From Turbatrix aceti (Eukaryota; Nematoda; Chromadorea; Rhabditida; Panagrolaimidae): a stretch of DNA of 64,000 nucleotides. The notes below the pieces were generated by a model. The model saw only the letters and a list, made by a program, of their open reading frames with translations. It was not told the origin of the DNA and ran no database searches. The translations under genes and the position numbers were made by a program. The DNA is taken from assembly GCA_963969345.1 (NCBI GenBank), contig OZ017769.1, forward strand, positions 806,001 to 870,000. Direction: 5' to 3'. Shown here one piece after another: positions 28,463 through 40,692 of the stretch (the stretch's first letter is position 1; each line of letters begins with the position of its first letter).

Positions 28463-29252
28463 TAAATACATACCGTATATGGATATACAGATATATTAAT
28501 ACTGTTTACAATAAAAGTCATGATACCGGATACCGGCATCCGGTCGGCACAGGTTGGCACAGGACATAAAAATTAATGATATCAAAAGCTGTTGTATCGT
28601 AAAACAAACAGTCACATTTCCGTGTTATCTAATCTTATGTATTTAATTGTCACTAAAAAGAAGTTGGTTGGGTACACAAAAAACTGACAATAGCAATTGC
28701 ATTGCATGTACGATACTTTAAAAATTAAGTTTTTATATAAGTTCTAAACACTAAAGATCTTTTTGGAATTAGTAAAAGAGCAAAAAAAGCGCTGGATGAA
28801 TTTAAAGTTCGACTTTATTTTCAAAATTCATTTTTACGTTCAAAAAATCCTAATTTTCTAAATTAGATTTTCCCTATGGGAAACGTATTTCCGGTTAACT
28901 TTTTTCCACGATCAGATTATTCACTGATCAACTGATCAAAACCAGATTTAACAGGAACTAAAATTTATCACCCCGAATTAATTCAAATTCATAAATCACA
29001 CGTGAGCAGTGTCTAGTGCTGAGGCGTCATATCTCCTTTGCGACTGTCTGGTGACTAATGTCTTCCCCTTCTAAGAAATCAAATAACCAGACAGACCACA
29101 GAATACACGAATTGTGACGATGACTAAGCAGTGGTCAAGTGTATGACAAATGTCTGGCTATTGTCCTTGTCCCTGCTTTTCCCTCGGCCTCACTTTTTCC
29201 GCGATCAAGCACTCACATTTATACCCCATAAATCATAGAGAACACATCATTT

Positions 29253-32200
29253 TCACCTTCTCCGATGACTGCGCTTTCGGTCCTGATCATCGTTCTCCCT
29301 TCGACGGCTGGTAGTGCGGTTCTTTTTGCTCACCGGACTCGCAGAACGTGACCTCGTCGACGAAGAAGACGCCGTGGATGACGTTGAAGGCGATCGGCGT
29401 CTGGGTTTTCTGTCTTTGCGACGTTCTTCTTCGTCGCGCCTCCTGACCACCTTGTCGTTTTCTCTTCGGTCACGGTGTCGATCGCTCCTGCTTGACCTTG
29501 GAGACAATTCACGGCGACGACCTTCTCTTCGGTCATCTCGATACCGCCCACGTTCGCGTTCACGTCCGACATCCTGATTCGATCTTCTCCTCGGAGGAGT
29601 GCTGCTTCGTCGCCTCGGCTTTTTTGGGCTCGGTGATCGTGATCGACTTCCGTCGGATACTTCCTTCTTCGCTGAAAATTTTTTTATGTAGCGAACACAA
29701 CTACAACTCCTTTTTTTCGTGACCAAAAAGCACACATATGTTTACAGATGTGCGCGAGCGGTCGTTTCTTGAATCCTAAGAGCATTACTATAATTTTTCA
29801 TCTTCTTCCACGTTCGACCCATCAACTAAAAGGCGTCAACATGCATTTTCGAAAACTCCCTGTCTTGTCCATTTTCCCAGGGACTCTGCTCTTTGACAAG
29901 TTATCTAATATTACACCTTTTAACGGGTTTGTGGTCCATCTGAACCCCGACAACAAATGGTGTGTAAAACCGAGCAAAAATCACCCTTCCCGAAGTTATG
30001 GGAATAGAAGAATTTGATTGCACGTTGGTTCGCGCATCAGTAATCAAATTTTTTGAAACCAAATCCTAAGGAATGTTCAAGTTGTCATTTCAATGATCTC
30101 TGGAATAAAACAGTACCCTTCTATGACCAAAAACACTTTTTCTAGAAAACCTTATTTTTTTCTAAAAAAAAAAACAAACAGCAAAACGGTCGACCCTTTT
30201 ACCACCCGCATTACGCCGCGCCTCTGTAGGTCATGTCAAGTCGTGTGCAGCCATGTCAAGTTGTCTGTCTCAGCCCCCCAGCGATCAAAGTAGACCACAT
30301 CAACCACACATCATTAATATCCATCCAGCATCACCCCACCTAGCCTGCCGCCCGCAATGCATACAACCTGTCTGTGTTTCAGACAAACCCCTGCTATCTG
30401 ACACATTTGCCATAGATATCTTTGCCTTTGACTTCTGCCTACGTCTTTTCTTGATTGATCTGTCTGCCCTATGCGTTTTGAACCCCCGAGTTCCCGGGTA
30501 TCGTATTACCCATCTTTTTTTAGCTTAAAAACGCACGAACACAACAAATGCACACTACAAGCACAATCTAAAGAAAATAAAAAAAATTGTGCCTAAGAAA
30601 ATTGAAATTTAACTTTTCTGCGAAACCGCCTTATCTTTTTTAATCTCTGGATAGCCTATAAAAAACACGCCATTTCCTCTAAACGCGTGGTTGTACACAA
30701 ACTATGCATCAGTCATGTAACATTTTAGCCTATCCGTATACGTACCAAATACGTGTAAGCTAATCCTTTAAAAAACTGTCTTCAGGGGTGGGGGGTGACT
30801 CTGTTTGCCACGTCATTAAGAAAACACAAATCAGACCATTTTAATCCCTTGTAACAGCGCCAAAAATATATAAACGAGCAGAGGAAAAATTAATCGCACT
30901 GTTATTGTCACTATCTTCTACTTTAAAAGTGCAATTGGCGGACAGAAAAAAACCGCTCCTATTTTACGTTTACTTTCAACCCGTTTAACATCAATTTACC
31001 GTAATTTAAAAAAATGTTTACGCCCCAGGATTTTGTTTTCTGCTCTCCTTATTTTTTTACGCAACGACCGAAGATTTATTTATCTTCTTTACACTTCCCG
31101 GTCCCAATTTTCGGTGGTGTTCCGGTGTCTCTCCTTGATTTTACACCCGTTTGACGAAAAAAACATTGAGAGCAAAAATCTTTTTTTTTTCACTGAACTG
31201 ATTGATTGATTAGCTTGTTTTTGACTGACAATGATACCCTCCTAGCACGTATCGTATCGTAGTACCTCTGCAGAATAGAAAAATAATCCAAGGAGAAAAA
31301 TAACACGTAATTTGTCACTTGTCTACCTCCTACTATCAGATAAATAGCCATCCTGAACGAAAACATCGAAACAAACTTTTTTATATCCTCCTGGTATACT
31401 GTAGTTTTGTTTGTTGTCAACAAGGACATTTTTCCCTGCATTTTTTGTAAATATTTTTTTCGAAAAATATCTAAAAAAATATTTTCCCTTTTCAAAACCT
31501 AAGATTTTGAAATTCTAAAATTCCAGATTTCCCTTGAACTACTTTTTTTGCAGAAAAAATACCCGAATGTTATTTTTCCTTCCGATTGGGTAAAATCTGA
31601 TTACTTTTGGGGGAAACCACGCAGGACCACGCCTTAGCCCTCGCCTCCCCGCATCCATCCATCCGTCCAGCGAACGTTCAAAAAAAATATTTGCCCCACC
31701 CCTTTTGTATACGATTTTCCATGGAAACATCAGAGCGTGTGTTACTCACCCAAACGAACGAAAAGAAAGGCGGAGAGGAATGCCAGGGGGAAGGTTGGGG
31801 GTGATATAAAGTCGAGCGCGTGTCTTTTCAGAAATTCAAGTGTTCTTCTTTGTTGGACCGCTGACCACACACAAACCCTATTTTTATTTACAGGTATCCC
31901 ATTGTCATGGCTCAGTCACTGGCTATCTCTACCCTTGTCCTGGGTCTAATTCTTGCCATCTCCACCACAGATGCTGCAAATCAGAAATTCCCCCCACCCG
32001 GCATGAATCCCGACATCTTTCCCGAGCCCACGTACGACAGTAACGCTCCCAAGTGTTCCACCAATGAGCCTTGCGGGTTCTACAGCTTTTCGCTCAACGG
32101 AAGATCGCCTTTGAAGTGGATTCAGTCTTGGTAAGCTATTTTTAATCGCTGAAAATATAAAAATTGAAATGTTCTCCTTCAGGTGCCGCTGCCGATCGGA

Positions 32201-35200
32201 TCACGACTGTACCTATGCCAGAACAGACTTCAAAATGCGCCTCTACCGGATGACGTGCAAATCAAGAGCAAAGGCTTCCGACGAAGACGGGTTCACAAAC
32301 AGAGTTATTGGGTACTATGAGTAAGACAACAGACTTGGACAAAGACACAAGAGACACCAAACAGCGAGCTAGGCTCTGCATTTCTACACGGTTGAAAAAG
32401 CCACGACGTTGCTATCGCACGCAATCAACCGTAAGCCAGACTTGCCACGCCGCAGCCTAACCTTCGGCATCTATCCTACTAGCTACTGCTACCGCTTCTA
32501 ATTACTCACAGATCTCAAATCATTACCGAATTCCTAATCATTGTCCCAAGTTGTCTTACTATGTTTTTTTGCCGTACTAGTGATACTAGTGAAAATAAAA
32601 ATGTTGTTTTTGGTTTGTAAAAAAAATAGACTCACCTGGTCCTCCTCGGCGTTTCCACTGGAAATTCTTGGCCACTGATTGCGAGAAATCGACGTGAATA
32701 CGTCGATCATCGATGAGAACGTTATCCATTTTGAGGTAAGCTGCCTCGCATTGTTTTGGCTAAAAAACGAAGAAAACAACAGTAAAATTAAAAATGGCTT
32801 ACAAGCAAGAAAAATAAAAATTTTTGCCCAAAAAAGTGTTATGTTTGAATGGAGAAAAATTAGACCCCCGCAATCGTAATTCTCTGTTTTTTACGATCAG
32901 TCAAAGGTTAAGACCCACTCTGCGAGCCGATTTATTTCCGACGACACAGGCATTTTACACCTTCCAATGTTTTGTGCCATAATTGTAGGCATCTATGGGG
33001 AGGGTCCAAATACCCATATCAAAATTTTTTTAGAAGGCGGATTCTGGAGCTACGGCTTCTGGAAGCTTTCGACGTCAAATTTTCAAAATGCTCCAAAAAT
33101 TCTGATTTTTGGTATACAGGGGTATCTTGGCACGAGAAATCGACTGGTGTATTTAGTTTTCTGAAAAAACATCTGACTTTTTAGAAAAAATGTGATTTCT
33201 GGTTTTTCCGCCCGTTTTTGTCCGTTGCTTGGCTCCAGCATACGTATTTTGCCCGATGCGGCCGTTTTCACAGTTAATTCTAACAGCACATATTGTTATC
33301 TCTCTCAGGAAGTCAAAAAAACAATTTATTTCGATCATTATTTTTTGTTTTCAATTTTTTTATGCCGCCAACTCAAGCAAAAACGGGTGAAAAAAGTGAG
33401 AAAGTGGTGTGCGCCATGCATGCGCTGCAGCACGGCGCGCACTCGCATGTTGCGCGCACGAAGAGCAGGCACAGAGACGTAAATCTGTGCGTTTTTTCAC
33501 CCGTTTTTGCTCGAGTTGGCGGCATAAAAAAATTCGAAACAAAAAATAATGATCGAAATAAATTGTTTTTTTGACTTCCTGAGAGAGATAACAATATGTG
33601 CTGTTAGAATTAACTGTGAAAACGGCCGCATCGGGCAAAATACGTATGCTGGAGCCAAGCAACGGACAAAAACGGGCGGAAAAACCAGAAATCACATTTT
33701 TTCAAAAAAGTCAGATGTTTTTTGAGAAAACTAAATACACCAGTCGATTTCTTGTGCCAAGATACCCCTGTATTCCAAAAATCAGAATTTTCGAAGCATT
33801 TTGAAAATTTGACGTCGAAAGCTTCCAGAAGCCGTAGCTCCAGAATCCGGCTTCTAAAAAAATTTTGATATGGGTATTTGGACCCTCCCCATAGATGCCT
33901 ACAATTATGGAACAAAACATCGGAAGGTGTAAAATGCCTGTGTCGGACGCTCCACCTTACTAATAAAAAAGCTCACAGAGTGGGTCTTAAAAAGTATCAA
34001 ATTACCCAAAAAAACGTCATTCAGCGAACGTAGGTAACATTCATTGAAGAACGAAAGCTACCGTAATTCCAATTTTTACGATCAGTCAAATGTTGAAAAG
34101 TAACAAATTTCTCCCAAAAATGTTATTCCGCAAACATTCGTCGATGAAACCCACTCTATCGTAATTTCTTTCACGACTCGGCCTAAATCACTTTTTTTTG
34201 CCCTTTTTATTCATTTTCAATCGGTTTTTTAACTTTTAGTATTATCATACCCCTCTACATGCTCTACATGTCATTTTGTTCTCCTTCAACGTACGTAAAC
34301 CCCAGATCAAAGAATATCTCTGACTCCATAGGCGAAAAAGACACGTTTTTGACGATTGTGACTGTGTATTCGATCACAAAACGTGCAAGTCATCGCGCAA
34401 TGACGCAAAATTAATAGTTATCGTTATCGATATCGTCACTAGACACCAAGAAATCAAAAGACAGATAGTTGAAGTCAAGTAGGCAAGCAAGACGCCCAGT
34501 TTGATCGTAAAAAAAAGGGTTTTTTTCGAGAACAGGAAATGTGAATAGAATAATTATCCAGACGTCACAGAACTGAGTATTTCGTTGACAGATAACACCC
34601 TTTTTTTCAATTGCGTAATTTTTTCAAAAAGTTGGAAACCTTGAACTCCAATTGATCCCCCAAAATTTTTTTTTTAAATTTCTAAAAAAAAGGGTTACTC
34701 ACCGCTTCAAACTCGATAAAGGCGTACTGCAGCGACTGACCGGTTCTCTTGTCCTTGATGACCTCACATTCGACAATCGTGCCAAAACGACCAAAAATGA
34801 TTTCCAAATCTTCGCTTTGGGTCACCGGATTGAGTTTGCAGACAAAAAGCACGTTATCCGGTGGTCGTTCGTCCGCGTGATGAAGATCGCCAATCATCTC
34901 CAAAATCTGGGCCTGGGCCTTCATTTCCTTGGCTTCCATTTCCTTCTGAATTTCTTCCATCGATTTGCCTTCATTTTCGTCGTCCTTCTCATCGAGTGCG
35001 ATCTTGTTGATCACCTTGACGATATCGATGGTCGGCGACGGCGAGCGAGAGGGCACCGGCAGCCGGGGAGGGTCGGCAAAGGGATCGGCAAGGATGATGG
35101 TGTGCGCGATGCGGATGTCCCGAAAAGGGTGGTTTTCTTCGTCGACGATGGCCGCGTTGAGGGAATCCAGCGTGTCCAGGCCCTCGGCTACCTGACCAAA

Positions 35201-36158
35201 GATGCAGTGCTTGTTGTCGAGGTAGTCCAGGTTATCCGCCAGAGTTATGAAAAACTGACTTCCAAGTTGGCCGGAGCCGTTGTTGACGAAGGAAACGAGG
35301 CCGCGATGGGTATGCTTCAGCTTTGGAATTTCTTCGGTTTCGAAGAAACGCGCTTGATCGCCGTAAAGTTTCCTGAAATGAAAAAAAAGGTAAAATCGAA
35401 AAATAGAATTTTTTGGTCAAAAAGGCAGTAACTGTTTTACGGTCCAAAAAAAATTATTCTGTTTTTTGAAGATGACAACTTTCAAACGAAAAATTTAATT
35501 TTTAGGTAAAAAATGTCGTAAACCATTTTAGGCCAAAATTATGAAAACTGCCAAAAAACCGTAATCAATTACTAAAGGCCTAAAAACTTTGACTATATTG
35601 TAAAAATAGTTTTTTGGTCAAAAAAGTTTCAATTTACGCAACGAACATCGGAAATCTCGAGTTTCGAATGCCAACACCAAACACCCCCAAAAAAAGACTC
35701 ATTTACACATAAAAATCCGTATACTGTAATCCAGACCAAAGTATTATGTTTTCTACAAACCCAAAACGTCACAATTCAAAGTGCGTCACGGTAGACGCTA
35801 ATGCGGAGATTTTAATTTAAAAATTAAATAAAAATGCCGCTTCTTTTTCGGAATTAGATTTACAGAATTTAATCTTCACTTACCCAAAAATTGACTCTCC
35901 ACCGCGCCCAGTGTTTGTCGGATCTCCTGTCTGGACGATGTAATTGGGCTAAAAGAACAACAATATGAGCACGTAAACAACAAATAGTCAACAACGATAA
36001 TTTTTTGCCAATAAACGAACCTCGATTAAAAAAATTTGGCACAAATTGTAGTATTTGATTTTGCAAAGCTTGAGGAAGTTCTGACACGACGTAGGACGTT
36101 CCTTGACAAAGAGATCGATGACGATGTCACCCATCGTCGTTTCGATAAGTACTGACAT
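29253..36158 (-). CDS. sig-7: PPIL4/SIG-7 nuclear cyclophilin with RRM and RS-rich tail (471 aa)
   Basis: Five exons: 36158-36021, 35948-35884, 35372-34703, 32759-32636, 29671-29253; the phases match at all joins and sum to 472 codons. The cyclophilin domain starts [14 protein letters not shown] and has [28 protein letters not shown] and HTIILADPF. The RRM follows ([10 protein letters not shown] as RNP2, LQYAFIEFE as RNP1); its second half ([20 protein letters not shown]) is on exon 4. Exon 5 is an Arg-Ser/Arg-Glu tail. This order is diagnostic of PPIL4 (C. elegans SIG-7), a nuclear peptidyl-prolyl isomerase tied to Pol II elongation and splicing. Intron 3 (1.94 kb) contains a palindromic transposon. 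Intron 4 (2.96 kb) contains a complete gene on the other strand. The ATG at 36158 faces OSTC across a 234-base gap. Confidence 0.93.
31803..31811 (+). promoter_or_regulatory. Possible TATA box for the nested secreted-protein gene
   Basis: GATATAAAG lies about 100 bases before the ATG at 31907. An acceptor-like site (tttacag) at about 31886-31892 suggests a short 5' leader intron or trans-splicing. Position supports the call; nothing else does. Confidence 0.35.
31907..32324 (+). CDS. Small secreted Cys-rich protein nested in PPIL4 intron 4 (121 aa)
   Basis: Two exons, 31907-32130 and 32183-32324, joined within a Trp codon. Residues 1-24 form a signal peptide ([19 protein letters not shown]). 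The mature peptide has six to seven cysteines in a compact core: [13 protein letters not shown], then [18 protein letters not shown], then RMTCKSRA, and ends VIGYYE. It resembles small secreted nematode proteins, but I cannot name the family. The gene lies wholly inside an intron of PPIL4 on the opposite strand, with its own TATA-like element, so it is probably expressed independently. Confidence 0.75.
32908..33990. mobile_element. Palindromic TTAA-flanked element (piggyBac-like MITE, 1,075 bp) in PPIL4 intron 3
   Basis: Two arms, about 32912-33395 and 33492-33986, are inverse copies with high identity around a ~96-base spacer. The ends read GACCCACTCTG and its inverse. TTAA lies on both sides (32908-32911 and 33987-33990), the target duplication of piggyBac elements. 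A tandem repeat in the same intron carries the unoccupied counterpart: ACGATCAGTCAAA occurs at 32893 just before the insertion and again near 34079, where CAAATGTTGAAAAG matches the rejoined flanks CAAAGG-TTAA-AAAG. The same peptide frames appear on both arms only because of the palindrome; no transposase is present. The spacer is CG-rich (GCGCGCACTCGC type). Confidence 0.85.
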
Positions 36159-36392
36159 CGTTGGAGTGGATCGGAACGAAGCTGGAAACGATAGAAAAGT
36201 TGGGTTGCACAACAAAAAAAAGCGAGAAAGCCTGAATGCAAGTAACCCGTGCAGGAAGTTGGCCGCACGCTGCGCGCAGGGTTCGTGCAACTCGTCGTTT
36301 TTCACGGCCAACGTGGAGACAAACAAGCCCAGTGCTTCTTCCTCCCTGCTTTCTGTCTGCTTCTCATTGACTTTCTGATTTTTCAGACAATC
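36159..36392. promoter_or_regulatory. Likely bidirectional promoter of PPIL4 and OSTC
   Basis: The start codons of the two genes lie 234 bases apart and face away from each other. Acceptor-like sites are present close to both: tttccag about 30 bases 5' of the PPIL4 ATG, and ttttcag at 36381-36387 before the OSTC ATG. Both may be trans-spliced. No TATA box is visible. Confidence 0.45.
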
Positions 36393-37386
36393 ATGGACGC
36401 GATTCTCTCATCAACGGTGTTCTCCGTTGTGGATCCGCCAAATCTCCGAATCGTTGCTCCGAGATGGTTCAAGGTTGGTTTTTCTCAAATCCTCAAAAAA
36501 ATTTTGACTCCACGATTTTTTTCCAGCTGCCATCTGCCATGCAAGTCTTCGGCATCATCCTGGTGACTTACTTCATCGTGACCGGTGGCGTCGTCTACGA
36601 CATCATCAACGAGCCTCCGTCGATCGGGACGACGGTTGACGAACGCGGCAACCACCGACCCGTCGCCATCCTGCAGTACCGCATCAACGGACAGTACATC
36701 ATGGAGGGTCTTGCTGCGAGCTTCATGTTTACCCTTGGTGGTCCGTTATTTTCTAAAAATACTTGCGCTTTGAGAAACGCTTTTTCATCGTTTACGTTAC
36801 TTTTTCCTTAGCTACCGTATTTTTCAAAAATCATATTTTAGTATTTTATTGTCTTTGCTTTTTGTGCAGAATCAGGAATCATAATTTTTCATCATAAACC
36901 ATGGCGTTTTTTCATTTGGGATACTTTTACGTAAGCTACCGTAATAGAAAAGGTTTTTCAAAAATCACGTTTTTTTTTAGTTTCTGAATCTAAAAATACA
37001 ATTGTTTTCGGTTTGTTACATCACCTGCTGCGTACAGATTTTCTATCAAAAAGCACGAATTTTGATCGTTCACGGTAGAATGGCATAAAAATAACGATTT
37101 TTCAAATATCACGTATTTTTTGTTTTTAATAAACCTAAAAATAGTTTTTTTACGTTTTTTCCTCGTTTTTTTGTCAACACATATTACATGGTATCAAAAA
37201 TAAAAAAAAATTTGAACTCAAAACATTCCAGGACTTGGCCTAATTTTGCTCGATAAGTGCAACGACCAGCACACATCAAAGAACAATCGTATCATGCTGT
37301 TTAGTCTTTCTTTTGGATGCCTTTTCATCGGCTACCTGACGACGCGTATGTTCATGCGTATCAAGATGCCTGACTACCTCAATTAG
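36393..37386 (+). CDS. OSTC: Oligosaccharyltransferase complex subunit OSTC
   Basis: Three exons: 36393-36473, 36527-36740, 37232-37386, giving exactly 149 residues, the same length as human OSTC. Typical text is [55 protein letters not shown] and [16 protein letters not shown] is an ER membrane protein with several transmembrane helices that links the STT3A oligosaccharyltransferase to the Sec61 translocon for co-translational N-glycosylation. The second intron (491 bases) is AT-rich and begins with an unusual GTCCGT donor. The gene converges on the SLC17 transporter gene. Confidence 0.95.
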
Positions 37387-37767
37387 GTTGTTGCCCGTTC
37401 TCCGAGGATTCTCTGCCCCACCAAGTGTTATTTATTTATTACTTGTTTTTTTGTTGCCTTCCAACGTTATTTTTTCGTAGTATTTATGTATTCGGTATTT
37501 TTTCTTTCAATAATAATATTGCAGGGTTTATGACGAAACTGACGATGTGGATGTGGAGGTCAATTTACTGTTTCATAGGTTGGGGGATGGATGTCTTGTC
37601 GGCTTCCCGAGACAGGCGGGAATGTTGAATAGGAGACTGGGCAGGGGGAAGGAAATAGGCAAAAAAAATAAAGTGCCCGTGGGGTTTAAAAAAATACTAA
37701 AAAACTGGTCACTGGGGTAAAAAACAAACTTGAGGCAAAATAAATTTTCCAGGCAAGAGTAAAACAT

Positions 37768-40103
37768 TTATGAATCCCGCGGATCGTCAGCTGGGGTGTT
37801 GACCGGTGTGGTCGGGGGTTTTGAAGTTGGTAGGGGAGGAGGTGAGAGTGAATCTGCAGGCTTCTTAGCCACCGACACGACAGCCAGTGACTTTGGCACC
37901 TGCACCTCCGGCTTGTTAGCCGACGTCTTCGGGGACCTCCCACGTCGGGTCGACCGATGACTGGACTGCCTCTTGGCCCGTCCGTCTTCGGGAGCGACCT
38001 TGCTATTCTTCTGCGACCACGAATCACGGGTCCATTCCGCAGCTTTTGAATCGCAGAACAGGCAGAAGAAAGCATTGGTTACGATGAGGACGATTCCGTG
38101 GAGGAACAAGACGACAGCCCAGCCCCCAGGTGAGTTGTCCGGAGCGAGGACTTCGTTGATGAGGGGAACGATAAGCATGCATACGCAATTTAGAAAGCTT
38201 ATATTGGCCATGGTAAAGTGGCTATGCTGGCGGGAGACCATCTGGGAGGCCTTGAAGAAGCCTCCCGAGTTGAAGCCCAGGACGCAGGTCGAAGCGATGA
38301 GCAAGACGAGGCAGGGACCCTGGTGGGCTGTGGGATCGAGGAGGCCCAGCAGGATGAAGAGCACGCCCATGCCCCCGAGGGCGAGGGAATTGTACACGCG
38401 AAGCTTTGTCTGATCGCTCACAAACTTGATTCGATCGGATGTCTGACCAGCGAGGATTTTGATGATAAACATGATGACCGGTGAGATGGCAGAAGCAATT
38501 CCCGTGTGCTTGACCGAGATGCCGAGGACCCGGTTGATGTAGGTCGGCATGAACTGGAGCGAGAGCTGGGTGCCCATGAAGTTGCCCATCGCAGAGACGA
38601 GGATGGCCCAGATGGCGGGGTCGCAGTAGAACGCCTTGTAGGGCACCTTCTTGCTCACCTTCTGCTTGCCAGGCCCGCTGTAGATGGAGCCCTTGTCGAA
38701 CATGACCTTGACGAGTTCGCTGCGAAAGACCATCGGATGGTTGGTCGGTTTGTTACGGTGATACAAAATAAACACGATGAAGAGAAAGAGACAAACGACA
38801 CCGTGGACGTAGTAGACCGAAGGCCAGCCTGCAGCGGATTCGCAGAGTTCACCGGAAAGCGGCATCGTGAAGATCGGAGCTATCTGGAGGAAAGAAGACA
38901 GAATGGCAATGAAGATGCCATTTTGCTTGGTCGTGGACCAGTGGGAAGTGATGGATCCCATGACCGGGAGACACGCCGAAAACGCCGCGCCCTGGATGAT
39001 TCTAAGGATGATCATCGCGACGAAGCCGATGCTGACGGCCAGGGGCATGAGCAGGGTAGCGATGGACGATACGAGGCCCAGCATGCCGAAGACGAGTCTC
39101 GAGCCGAACTTGTTCAGCATCAGGGTCATGGGAAAGACCGCGATGAGGGCACCCACGGCGACGGCCATGAAGAGGGTTGTCTTCTGGGCGTTTGTGAACT
39201 CCAGGTCGGGGTGGTATCCGAGGGATTCCCATTCGATGGGGTCTAAAATTGAAGTTGCGATTTGAGTTATCGATTTGAGCAGGTCGCGCCGCCCAACAAT
39301 TTCGGTAACTATGATTTGCGTTAGTCACTGTCTGACTTGTTTTTTTCCAATAAGCAAAAAATGACCTTTCCCAGTAGAAATGGGTTGCCTGCTGTAACAC
39401 AGGCCGGTCGCTCTTTCTTCCTCTTTCGTGTTTAAAAAAAGGATGCGAGTCTCCCTGCCTAGCACTAATGTACACCACAACAACTAATATAAGCAAGCAT
39501 CTTCCCAGTTGGCAAGCAGTCTGGCTGACTGATTGACATGCAAAGCTCATTTCAGTCCACCTTGTACAGATGAATATTGCTCATTTCTTCTCTCCTCTGC
39601 GCGTTTAAAAAATATCGTTCCCAGCTTTTACCCCAAACCAAAATCCCCCCTTCCAAAAACTCACCAGTCATGTCGGAAAAATTATCAGGTCGTTGTCCAG
39701 CCATGCAAATGGACGTAAAATTAAACGTCAAAATATTACTCAAAATAGAAGACAGGCATAGCGTAGAGATAGCCATAATCGTAAAACGAATTTGGTTACC
39801 AAATAGACAATTTCTTCCGGTATCATCGTCCTCCTCGTCAGGACGTTTCCATGATCTGCCAGAAATGCTAGCTATAAATCTCTTGTTCATAGACTGCGCT
39901 GATGACTGAGAGGTCTTTTTCTTGTTGCTTGTTCCATCGCTTGGCCTTGGTAGCTGGCGTACGTAGCGTGCTTCGTGTTGGCGTCTGCCCTTGGAGGTTG
40001 CGGCATTAGCCGCAGCGTCGTCCTGAGGGGTCGTTGAGTTTGTTGTCGCGTTTGTCGGCGGGCGAACAAAGTCGCCCGTCTGTGGATCCATGTTTTCCAT
40101 CAT
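37768..40103 (-). CDS. SLC17-type anion transporter (vesicular glutamate/sialin/phosphate cotransporter family)
   Basis: Two exons, 40103-39665 and 39242-37768, 637 residues. The N-terminal ~110 residues are hydrophilic and cytosolic (Asn/Thr-rich, then KKKTSQSSAQ), followed by helix 1 and the glycosylatable lumenal loop (NILTFNFTSICM). The exon join restores DPIEWESLGY, then the MFS core: VGALIAVFPMTLMLNKFGSR, RIIQGAAFSACLPVMGSITSHW, VYYVHGVVCL and FNSGGFFKASQMVSRQHSHF. These are SLC17 signatures. The C-terminal ~80 residues are Pro/Lys-rich and cytosolic. The substrate (glutamate, sialic acid, phosphate or other) cannot be told. I took the ATG at 40103 because no longer in-frame start joins to the upstream acceptor at 40164; the preceding transcribed region is probably a non-coding 5' exon. 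Confidence 0.88.
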
Positions 40104-40692
40104 CTTGGCGTATTTGCCGTCGGCCAGAGGTGTTGTATCGTTTTGTGTTTTGTTATTGGGGGTCTGAAAAGTATTGTTATAACCTACTAACAAGCTAATC
40201 AAAGCCTCAAACACGTATATATGGACAAAAATAAAATAATACGATACGTGTTGGAGGAAAAAAATCAGAACTTACCGCTCGAAGCCTGACTCCTGCCTAT
40301 AAGGCCCGGCTACTGACTCTCGGACGTGAGAAAAACATCCGAGTATCATCGTAATCGGATCAGAAATGCAACGACCGTCCGCCATCGTCAACAATTCGAC
40401 GTGCATAGCCGGGATTCTTCTTCTCCACGTGACGATCAAACAACGGTCCTGCTTTGCATAAGTCGACGGCTCCACCATGGCGCAGCGTGCATCGATGAAG
40501 AGGTCGACGTCGGTGTCAACATCGACGATGCATCAGCGCCTCGATTTCCGTTCGATAAACAACGATCGAAGATTATCGTGACGTCAGAGAAGGCTGGAAA
40601 ACTCAGGAATCTTCGTCGAGTTGCACTCCGGTAAGTACCAAAACACGCCTGCTAACGGGCATTTTACCGGACGAGCATCCAAGCAAGAACTG
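40104..40692. other. Upstream region of the SLC17 gene with a diverged tandem repeat unit
   Basis: No convincing coding region. A possible non-coding 5' exon of SLC17 ends at the donor at about 40276 (minus strand, gtaagt). The segment at about 40475-40635 is similar to about 40855-40965 (shared blocks include GTGCATCGAT and CAACGATC(G/A)AAGATTA), so the two are diverged direct repeats on either side of the 54-aa gene. Confidence 0.4.

Larger units (their letters stand above)
25452..29252. other. AT-rich gene desert (3.8 kb)
   Basis: Lies between the 5' end of the acyltransferase gene and the 3' end of PPIL4. It contains the 539-bp MITE at 26917-27455 and an AT microsatellite at 28443-28462. 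I found no frame with protein-like content or matching splice sites on either strand. Confidence 0.45.

Noticed and set aside
29748..30528. Open frames at 29.7-30.5 kb within PPIL4 intron 4
   Set aside because: Low-complexity peptides without splice sites or family signs.
33192..33695. Matching open frames on both strands ([20 protein letters not shown] type) at 33.2-33.7 kb
   Set aside because: They are the same peptide read from the two arms of the palindromic element; there is no independent evidence of coding.
38218..39265. Long plus-strand open frames opposite the SLC17 gene
   Set aside because: Antisense shadows of a GC-rich coding exon; the minus strand carries the clear transporter motifs.
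40272..40478. Open frame on the minus strand as a first coding exon of SLC17
   Set aside because: Its donor phase does not match the acceptor at 40164, and the only compatible frame has a stop; treated as non-coding.
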